Positions 20,293-27,843 of a stretch of 27,843 nt of DNA are shown here, in pieces. This DNA comes from Diphasiastrum complanatum. Its lineage: Eukaryota > Streptophyta > Lycopodiopsida > Lycopodiales > Lycopodiaceae. Every line of letters starts with the position of its first letter. Position 1 is the first letter of the stretch. The stretch lies in contig MU836507.1 in assembly GCA_029204225.1 (NCBI GenBank), positions 1 to 27,843 of the forward strand, in the 5' to 3' direction. A model generated the notes under the pieces. The model ran no database searches and was not told where the DNA came from. It worked only from the letters and a program-made list of their open reading frames with translations. The position numbers were made by a program, and so were the translations under genes.

Positions 20293-20628
20293 TTATTCTT
20301 GCAATCGATTGAACCGTTTGCCATTCAACAAAATTTGATGGATACAAATCTGCAAAACCAACAAAAGCATCACAAGAAAAATATAATTTAAAGAAAATGC
20401 TAGTTCTAAAGAAATTAAATCTGAAAACTTACAATTGCATTTTCTTCTATCATTTGGATCAAATCATGAATGTTGAGCTCATTGTGAAGATAAGCATGCT
20501 GAACTAAAACTTTTGTGATAGATTGACCTGTAGGTGATACTTTAAAATCCATTATCCTACCTTTCCAAGAGCTTCTATATATGTTATACAACAAGTTGTG
20601 GATCAAAGCCACATACACTAAGATATCT
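20293..20628 (-). CDS. Unrecognised two-exon 3' gene fragment
   Basis: The minus-strand block 20628-20433 (DILVYVALIHNLLYNIYRSSW...LNIHDLIQMIEENAI) ends exactly at a consensus GTAAGT donor. A GCAG acceptor at 20350 joins it in phase to ICIHQILLNGKRFNRLQE and a TAA at 20293-20295. The implied 83-base intron is a normal plant size. An acceptor-like TTCAG precedes 20628. No stop interrupts the joined frame of about 85 residues. I do not recognise the family. It could be the end of a host gene whose earlier exons lie to the right, or a captured fragment. No upstream exon was found. Confidence 0.4.
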
Positions 20629-20663
20629 CTGAACGACCAAATATAAGTCTGAATTAAGTGCAA

Positions 20664-20966
20664 CTACTGATAAGCAGTAAGCGCAATAGCAATCTCAAAT
20701 GAACTCTAAAGAATTGAGCTAGAATGCTCAAGAGTGTTCAAGCTTGCAGGCTTGAGAGAGAGAATGCTAACTATTCAATACTTGATGATTGATCTTCATT
20801 CTTCAAATGTAGAAATATGAGCAGTTATTACTACGCAATTAGGTTGCCAAATGCGTCATCCAGTTGGTTGTGATGCGCTGGCATCCATCTAGTTAGGACT
20901 GCTCAGAAATTACTTGTTGATGAATTTCCACAGAGAAAATATACCATTAACAACGACGTCAGACTC
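20664..20966. other. Gene-free DNA
   Basis: I see no supported feature here apart from short AT-rich and GAGAGAGA-type stretches. Confidence 0.55.
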
Positions 20967-21602
20967 TCACTGCTTGTTTTCGCAATCGTCTACCACGACG
21001 TAATGTGTGTGTTTTACTCTAGCCTGCAGCGCCCTGCTCTCAACAAGCGTTTCCCATCGAAATCGATCGACTTCTGCAACAGTTTCCAAAGACCGTCTGA
21101 TAAAAGAGGGTAAACATGACCACCATGCACAAGCCCACCAACGACAAAAGCAAGCCCACCCTAAAATAAAATCCCACCCATGCACAAGCCCACCTGCGAC
21201 CCCCAGCAAAAAAACAACGATGCATCCATTTTCAAATAACATGTACATGAAATGCCATGACAAAATAATCTTACAACATGTGGCACAACTTATGCTTCTG
21301 AAGGTGCTAAAAGCCTCTAGGCCAAAGGCTGAAAACATAAGACATCCCTTTGCACAACCTTTGCTATCCAACTTGGCTTCTTCGCCAAAGCATATTATGC
21401 CTTCCACTCTGCCTTGGATATTGTCCAGAATAATGCCTTTTCCCCTTATAATCCGCGTGCACATGACCGAATAGCCTCCACCTATTATGTGGAGGATGGT
21501 TGCTATTATGCATCTCCTCAAAGTATTTGCATGCAGGGAAATACTCAAGAAGAGAAGTCTATGATTGTCACACAATCATTTGTTTTTATTAGGGGATATT
21601 AG
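20967..21602. other. Overlapping open frames on both strands, no gene assigned
   Basis: A 202-codon minus-strand frame (21575-20967) overlaps plus-strand frames of 155 and 62 codons. The minus frame is rich in Cys, Trp and Ile with no domain I know. An 81-codon plus stretch ending near 21602 (FAIQLGFFAKAYYAFHSAL... to FIRGY) looks more protein-like but has no start, splice signals or homology I can name. ATGCACAAGCCCACC occurs twice (21125 and 21180), showing internal repetition. At most one of these is real. Confidence 0.25.
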
Positions 21603-22159
21603 AACTTAAAATGGGCCCTTTGTCAAGATGTTGTGTTGACTTCGCACGCTTTCAACGCTTATGTGTCCCAATGAATGGTGTCCATCTATGACGAACTGTA
21701 ACAGTGGTTGACGGACGGAAATTGTATTTAACTTTCCCAGCCAAATTTTCGTGATTTTCAAATATCCCGTTTGGCAGAACAAACAATTGTGATTGGACCA
21801 CAGTTACTGCCTAAATACTCTTATGCTGCTCATCATTGTACACTCGAGGTTGATTTGACGTCAATAGTCGTAAACTGTAGTTAACTAATCCTTGTAGTTT
21901 AGGAACTTCTTGTCATTCATAGGTATACCTCTCATTTTCTTCATTCTATCTCTTATTTTGGATTGTCATTCTTAGGTTTACCTCTCAATGTCTACATTCT
22001 CTCCGTTCTCAGCTTGCGTACACATATTTTCGACTAATGGCGGCTACACATAATCGGAGACCAAAAGGAACCATTGATGCAATCAATATTTGCAATTAAA
22101 AAAAATGCAGAAGATCAATGGATACCAAGAACATATCGAAAATATAAATGGATCTTGAT
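21603..22159. other. Gene-free DNA
   Basis: No supported gene. A short frame MAATHNRRPKGTIDAINICN at about 22037 is stopped after 20 codons and has no recognised family. Confidence 0.5.
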
Positions 22160-24110
22160 GCATCTCTTTTCAAAAGGCTCATACAAGCTATCCATGTCAA
22201 GAATCTCACATACTGGACATGGACATAACAGTTCTAGAGTGAGTTCATGGGTTCAAAGATAGAGCAATGTAGCTCTGATTGTCGCAATAGAGTATAGTTG
22301 GTATGAATTGAGGGAACATCAGATCTTGGAGCAAGCTTCTAATCCAGATAATCTACTTTATTGTAAAGGTGGCTGCGATGTATTCGAATTCTGTGAAAGA
22401 CAAAGAAATACATTTCTACTTTTGACTATTCCATGAGATGGGTCCTCCATCTATAAAGCATAAGTAGCCAGAAGTGGATTTTTGTGTGTCCACGTCTCCA
22501 GCCCAATCAAAGTCAAAATAAACATTAAGAGTTAGAGCATCCTCTGCATGTCCATTATAGCACAGAGCATAGTGCTTCGTGGCTTGAATGTATCTTAATG
22601 CTCTCGAAAGAGCTTTCCATTGAGGTAGGCTGAGATTCATCATATATTGTGATAGTGTGCTGATTGTGTAGGCAAGATCGGCAAACCATGGCATACATGA
22701 TTGATCTGACTATCAACTGATAGGGGTATTTAAATGCACATCTCTTTCTTCTCTGCTTCAGTCTTCGGGCACATGTCTTTTGATAATTTGAATTCTGTCA
22801 ATCGATTTGCAGTCTTCCATGCCATACCTTTAGAGTACACTGGTTAGATATTTTTCTTGGCTTATCGTTACCCTTCTGTTTGCTCTATCTCTAGTTATCT
22901 CAATCTCAAGGAGGTAATGCACTGGGTCTGAATCGGTCATTTCAAATTCCTTCGACAATAAAGACTTTGTCTCTTGTAGTAACTGATTCGAATTGCTGAT
23001 GATCAGAGAGTCATCAACATATAGAGCTATTATAACATAGCTTTAATCTCTGTGCTTGAGATAAACATTAGAATTGGTAGAATTCGAAGTAAAGTCGTGC
23101 TGCAACTAGAATCGATTAATTATATCAAACCAGGCCCTTGGAGCTTGCTTTAGCCCATAGAGATCTTTCTACAACTTGCATACCTTGTGTTCTTGGCCTT
23201 GAAGGATGTAACCTTTGGGTTGACAAATATAGATGTCTTCTTGTATATATCCGTTCAAAAATGTTGTTTGAACATCCATCTAGTGAACTTCCAGATCTTC
23301 AACAGCTGCGATATCAAGTACTTATCAAACTGACTAAAGTCTTAACACTGGATTGAACGTCTCAGTGTAGTCAATCCCATAAGTTTTTTCATATCGTTTG
23401 GCTGTTGAACCATTTGGATTGAGCTTCAACTTGAAGATCCACTTAGTGCCAATGATCTTTGCATCAAGAGGAGGGTTGACAAAACACTAGGTCTTGTTTT
23501 TCATCAGTGAATTATACTCAACATTCATGGTTGTGTGCCAGTTGTCTTTATTTGAACTCGACAGTGCTTTTGTTATTGAGGCAGGTTCATCATAACTGAT
23601 GAATGCCCAAGGGAATTAACGATCACGCTCATGTCGATGTCAAGCAGACTTTCGAATAATGGTTGGTTGTTGAGACGATGATTCTCCTAGCTGTGCGACA
23701 TGAGTATCTTCGATTGTTGTCAGTCGCAAGTCGAGGCCTGTCAATGGTGATTGAATTTGTTGGAACAAATTCCTACAATGTCCACTTCTGCTTGAAGTCG
23801 TAAAATCTATCTTCGAGAAAGACAACATCTCGACTGACTGTGATTTGGCTTTATTCGACATAGTAGATCTGATACGCTTTTGAAATGTTGAGTATCCGAT
23901 GCAGATACTTCTGGAGCTAATAGGATCGAGCTTCTTTATCAGATTAGAAGGACTCTGCACATAGAGAAGACAACCAAACACTCGGAGGTGCTTTAGATTG
24001 TTGGAAAGAGGGTGTGAAAAGATAGGTCGAATAGAATCGAATAAAAAAAATTTGAACGACAAGAATTTAAATTTATCGTGCACAACGGAATAAGCTAACT
24101 TTCTCTTTCT
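22160..24110 (-). pseudogene. Minus-strand copia pol remnant: integrase C-end, RT, RNase H
   Basis: Read right to left: the integrase C-terminal blocks HLRVFGCLLYVQSPSN and ICIGYS (about 24000-23870), then a linker, then RT with DVQTTFLNG (about 23255-23280), LYGLKQAPRAW (about 23130-23160) and IALYVDDSLII (about 23000-23030), so both RT catalytic motifs survive. RNase H follows with DFDWAGD, STSGYLCFIDGGPISW, then FTEFEYIAA and YCDNQS down to about 22190. Several stops (for example after NSQK near 22413) and frameshifts separate these blocks. The gag, protease and integrase core of this element are absent from this orientation. No 3' LTR is visible below 22160. Confidence 0.85.
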
Positions 24111-24311
24111 TTATGCATGACTATGCCCATCAATTTCGAACAAAACAATAGTGATAGAAATCATGTTCGATTTTATAGTAACTAACTTTGAGATCACTAG
24201 TACTACAGTGATTACTTAGCCAAACATTAAGCACTGAATTATCAGAAAATTAATCAGTTGCGAAGAACTATAGAAACGCATACATTCTGAGATGAACCTG
24301 AATGCAATAAG

Positions 24312-24737
24312 ATGATAGTATTGATTAAGTATGATAACGAACCAGATGTAATTGTATATTCGGATATTCATGGATTTACTACAATTAGCAATAGTGGAGC
24401 TAAGATGTATGTAACATTCATTGATGATTTTAGTAGATTTTGTTGGATCTATCTTCTAAAGAGCAACGATGAAGTGTATGATGTCTTTGTCAAGTTCAAG
24501 AATGCAAGGGAGGACCAATTTTCTACAAAGATCAAGTGCTTGAGAGGTGCAATGGTGGTGAGTACATATCTAACAAGTTCAAGTCCTTTTGTGATGAGCA
24601 TGGGATGAAGAGGGAGTATACAACATCAAGGACCCCACAACAAAATGGAGTGGCTGAAAGGAAGAATAGGACTTTATGTGAAAGTGCTAAAGCTATGAGA
24701 TTAAGTGCTAATCTTGACAACCCATTTTGGGATCAAA
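24312..24737 (+). pseudogene. Copia integrase core fragment, plus strand
   Basis: The frame from 24312 has IVYSDIHGF with the first catalytic Asp, and TFIDDFSRFCWIYLLKS. A frameshift near 24540 moves it to RCNGGEYISNKFKSFCDEHG, where the family's second Asp (SDNGGEY) is Cys. The catalytic Glu survives in QQNGVAERKNRT. It ends abruptly after LDNPFW near 24733. Its orientation is opposite to the pol remnant on the left and to the PBS/LTR on the right, so this is an inverted piece or a separate insertion. Confidence 0.85.
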
Positions 24738-24862
24738 ACGAATCTTCAACTGCTCGATTTGGCTCACTACAGCTTCCAGACGACCGCTATCGCCATTTCG
24801 ATTCCGATTACTCCCACTCGTTCTTGTCTAGTGATCACAGTCACCTTGCTCTGATACCAAGT
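24738..24862 (-). other. Leader and primer-binding site of a minus-strand LTR element
   Basis: GCTCTGATACCA at 24848-24859 is the complement of the tRNA-Met primer-binding site. The short stretch below it is leader, cut off at the integrase fragment near 24738. Confidence 0.75.
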
Positions 24863-25321
24863 TGATAACAACAAAATTGATCAATACAATCACCACGGCA
24901 CAACATCGAGTACTTCGAGACAAGAACAAGAGAGCGATTGCTCTCCAACAAACTCTATATTCACACTATTCTCTAGAAGTACAAAAGATAACCACTAAAT
25001 AGCATCTAAGGGGCTAAGGGGCTCGAAAGAAATCTGCCCACTGTCTTAGAGTAGGAGAGAGAAAATGATCGTCGAAAAATGGCAAGTTACCATAATACAA
25101 ATGCAAGTAATTATTGCACTTCTAACTTTCTCAATCATTGACACACACAACAATGAACGACAAATTTAGTCTAATATCACTTGTATGTTTCACTTCCATA
25201 ATCAGAAGTCTCTTCTTTCAAAATTCTCATTGGATTTCAATTCTTCAATGCCATCTTGTAGATCTATCATTCAAAGGCCCAATTCTTCATGTGTGTGAGC
25301 CCATACGACGTTGGTGTAACA
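24863..25321 (-). repeat. LTR of the minus-strand element
   Basis: On the plus strand it begins TGATAACAAC beside the primer-binding site and is proposed to end TTGGTGTAACA at 25321. Read on the minus strand it therefore starts TGTTACACC and ends GTTATCA, a plausible copia LTR of about 459 bp with matching TGTTA/TAACA-like ends. It would be the 5' LTR of the element whose pol lies at 22160-24110. No second copy is in the window. Confidence 0.6.
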
Positions 25322-26690
25322 AATGTAAACACGATAAAAATAAATAAAGTTACATTCATGTGCACATTCTCTAGAGATGAGTAATCGTAAAAAAAGTTAT
25401 AATCAAAGGAGATAAGTCTAGCATGAAGTCTATTCCTCATTCAAACAAACCATGAGAGCGTGAGGGCACAAACAAGTGCACAGTTTCAAAGCAATTCTAA
25501 AAGCTATTAATTACAAACAAAAATTGAGTTGATGTTGGCTACAATCAAAGACATACACTTTTTGATTTTTAAGTTAAACCTACGATTATTGTACGTCCAT
25601 AACTCTTTCCTACTAACAAAACTATTGTTTCAAATGTGGGCTACAGAAAGAAAAGCACAAATATTAAAAAAATGAATGTAGTTGTCACAACATATAACTA
25701 CAAGACCTACCATATTTTCAAGGAATGTAGATGTCATGCACACAAAAATTGCACATGCCAACTGCAATAGATCCATTCCAAACTAAAAGTCACAACATGA
25801 GATTATAAACCACTATTGTTAAATGTTAACAAGAAGCTTCAACCAAGAAATATCGAATGAAGGCAACATAACAAGTGCCATAAGTGATAAGTTTAATAGT
25901 AAGGAAGCTACATCTAAGTTTGTACCATGCAAGTCATATGGACCAAGATTTCCAACTAAGGGCTTCAATATTAGTAAGTCTCTCACAAAGCCTAAAACCA
26001 TAATGTCTCATTTTGATGGGCAAATAGTGTAAGTTGCCCTTAGCTACCACCCTTGAACATTGGCCTTTAGGACATGTGCCCAAAAGTGCAAAAAAAAATC
26101 CTCAAAAAAAAGAGGCTTTGCTCATTACTTACAAATTCATCTCTTTAAGAGGGTTGAAGGCTTACTTAAACTCTTTGTTGGAAAGGTAAATGTGAGTTAA
26201 GTCATTTCAATTTGTAAACAAGGTGATGTCAAATCAAGATGACAACAAGCTTTCCTTCAAAGTAACAAAATTATGTGGTAGAAGATGATAGTAAATAATA
26301 ATATTGCGATTTTCCATGGTTCAAAATGATGGTTTCTATTAAAACTCGTCATGTATTGATATGCTAGCTTTGAGCATATGATTACGAAGGCTTACTACTT
26401 TGTAGCAGAGCTAGTAAAGAAATCCTTCAAGGTACAAAGGAGAGTGTACCCTTCACACACAAAAACACGTTAGCTTTCTACATATGGTCAAGGATAGAAG
26501 CTTCATGATGAAGCTAATCAAAGAATTCCTCAAGCCACAAAGAAGGGTGTACCCTTGATATTGCAAGTCACATTGGGAATTTGATAGGAAATGCTTGGAC
26601 TAGATATGCTTTGATGATGTCAACCTTGTAGATTACTTGCTAGATAGTTGAAAAGCATAGATCATTGTACTCCTCAACGCGACCAAATGT
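25322..26690. other. Gene-free DNA with one degenerate duplication
   Basis: No gene supported. A unit at about 26386-26453 recurs at 26495-26556; the clearest part is AAAGAA(A)TCCTTCAAGG...GTGTACCCTT. Other open frames are short and AT-rich. Confidence 0.55.
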
Positions 26691-26805
26691 GTAGGCAAGG
26701 TCCCACCCCAATCCAACGATTGAGAAAGCTTGACCCATCTCATCATCATATATCCAACATGATGGAGGTTTCTCAATCATTGCATAAGGGTGGGGGCAGC
26801 ATCCA
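26691..26805. repeat. Foldback with GTAGGCAAGGTCCCACCCC arm
   Basis: The arm at 26691-26735 (GTAGGCAAGGTCCCACCCC, then ATTGAGAAAGC) pairs imperfectly with 26765-26805 (TTTCTCAATCATTGCATAAG, then GGTGGGGGCAGCATCC). It shares its outer arm with the larger inverted repeat at 26963-27216. Confidence 0.65.
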
Positions 26806-26962
26806 AGACAACATAAGAGACAAAAACTCCATGTAATTAGTACTTGATAAGTATTAACACGCTTTGGTCAATTCAAAAGTGGCAAGGTCACGATGTCACT
26901 TTATAGTGGGTTTGCACTAATTTAAGGGCCATTGTATTAATCCCCGCCCTACATGCATCTTC

Positions 26963-27216
26963 GTGTATAAGGGTGGGGCCTTGTCTACACCCTCAACCTC
27001 GTTGAGTCTTAAGTTAACATAGAAATTGGTGAGACCATGCAGGCTATAGTCAAGGGACATTTTGATGTCTCCACTTGTGATTTGACAAGAAGTGCTTGAA
27101 GTGTTAAGAATTATTGTATCAAATACATGGAATTTATGTCTGGATGAGCGTATTCCTCGAATGAGCTTATTCCTCATAGTCATCGAGGATGTAGACAAGG
27201 CCCCACCCTTATCCAC
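26963..27216. repeat. 32-bp inverted repeat flanking 190 bp
   Basis: 26963-26994 (GTGTATAAGGGTGGGGCC, then TTGTCTACACCCTC) and 27185-27216 are inverted copies matching at 30 of 32 bases by eye. The 102-codon minus-strand open frame across it has no motif. It may be a small MITE-like element; no target-site duplication was identified. Confidence 0.75.
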
Positions 27217-27467
27217 TTCATCCAAAATGATGATCCATGATTTTTAACCATTCTCGAGGAGCGGTGTATTTTGCACCATCACTACAGTAGCATCTGCTGG
27301 AGGTGGTGTTATCATCATCTCATGGTCAATCAAAAAATTTCACTATGGATTCAGACCTTAAGATGGTGATTGCCTGGCATTCATCATCTTATAATGTCAT
27401 GACCTCATTTTAGGAAGATCACTTATTCAGAGAGTATAAACGGTTCAGGTGGTGGAGAGGCACGGGA

Positions 27468-27843
27468 ATGGATAGGCTCCTGAAAATTGAGCCAGAACAG
27501 GTAGTGCTGCACTTTGAGGTGAGAAGAAGATGTGCAGGAACGTTCATACTCAGAAATGTGATAGACACCATGCCTGTAGCATTCAAGGTGGAGACAACGG
27601 CTTCGAAAAAATACGGGGTGAAACCATCAAATGGGGTTATCGGACCCTTTGGGATTGCCATTGTTGAGATTATGTATTATGCTCATTTCGGTCTTCCAAA
27701 GGAGTATCCCTTCATCCAGGATCAATTCCTGGTGAAAAGCCTGGTGGTTCCTGCGAGTGCACGCTATAAAACCGTTCCTAAAGAATGGTTCTCTTGTAAA
27801 AGGAGACAGGTCTACTCAGACACGAGTTTGAGAATTGTAATGA
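27468..27843 (+). CDS. MSP-domain protein, Vapyrin-like (5' part, runs off window)
   Basis: Open from ATG 27468 to the window end, 125 codons with no disruption. It begins MDRLLKIEPEQVVLHFE and contains LRNVIDTMPVAFKVETT, KKYGVKPSNGVIGPFG and DQFLVKSLVVPA, the strand pattern of a major sperm protein/VAP domain. The MDRL start, the TMPVAFK block and a VYSDTSLRIV end resemble Vapyrin, which has an N-terminal MSP domain followed by ankyrin repeats and is needed for intracellular accommodation of arbuscular mycorrhizal fungi. The ankyrin part would lie past the window, so a plain VAP protein is not excluded; no membrane segment is in view. The start context GGGAATGG is good for plants. It is the only clearly intact gene here. 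Confidence 0.8.
   Translation, partial: MDRLLKIEPEQVVLHFEVRRRCAGTFILRNVIDTMPVAFKVETTASKKYGVKPSNGVIGPFGIAIVEIMYYAHFGLPKEYPFIQDQFLVKSLVVPASARYKTVPKEWFSCKRRQVYSDTSLRIVM

Noticed and set aside
20030-20347. Glycine-rich minus-strand open frames
   Set aside because: Glycine runs come from poly-C tracts; the frames lack motifs and overlap in three phases.
20967-21575. 202-codon minus-strand open frame as a membrane protein gene
   Set aside because: Amino-acid make-up is odd (Cys/Trp-rich), overlapping plus-strand frames are equally open, and no family or splice evidence supports it.
23138-23356. 72-codon plus-strand open frame
   Set aside because: It is antisense to the minus-strand reverse transcriptase blocks LYGLKQAPRAW and DVQTTFLNG.
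27419-27661. 80-codon minus-strand open frame
   Set aside because: It is the antisense shadow of the MSP-domain coding sequence.

Overview
This is nuclear DNA from a land plant, probably one with a large, repeat-rich genome. The signs are many decayed Ty1/copia retrotransposons primed by initiator tRNA-Met, plant-style short introns with GTAAGT-like donors, long AT-rich stretches without genes, and at the right edge an intact coding start that looks like Vapyrin, a gene of arbuscular-mycorrhizal plants. I cannot name the species. Almost everything except that last gene carries stops, frameshifts or deletions.

Layout. 1-540: cluster of palindromes built on TGCCACGCGTGGCA. 540-2400: gene-free DNA with an (AG)51 microsatellite. 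2392-2885: primer-binding site and probable LTR of a minus-strand retroelement. 2990-5002: shuffled plus-strand copia fragments. 5226-5910: minus-strand copia fragment. 5918-11092: one near-complete but dead plus-strand copia element with both LTRs, PBS, gag, pol and PPT. 11093-12370: gene-free, with a degenerate telomere-like tract.

12374-19740 is the most unusual part. Two divergent, intron-containing genes face away from a 1.8-kb spacer. The rightward gene (16951-19066) reads, in one frame apart from a single TGA, from a histone H3-like tail and histone fold, through a proline/SPPK-rich linker, into a Ulp1-type (C48) cysteine protease. The leftward gene (15117-12374) has at least five exon-like blocks and no recognised domain. 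The spacer has a TATA box for each gene. Seven imperfect ~72-bp foldback modules (arm consensus near ATATCGGTTCGACGCGC) are placed so that each predicted 5' leader holds two, each ending within about 10 bases of the start-codon position; a further two are central and at least two lie in an intron of the protease part (eight if a degenerate leader copy is counted). A rearranged partial copy of the protease gene follows at 19486-19740. The unit looks like a decayed transposable element or amplified gene pair that captured a histone H3 sequence; that reading is inference.

19740-22160: mostly gene-free, with one unrecognised two-exon fragment (20628-20293, minus). 22160-25321: minus-strand copia pol remnant, an oppositely oriented integrase fragment, then a leader, PBS and LTR. 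25322-27467: gene-free, with duplications and inverted repeats sharing a GTAGACAAGGCCCCACCC-like arm. 27468-27843: start of an MSP-domain, Vapyrin-like gene that runs off the window.
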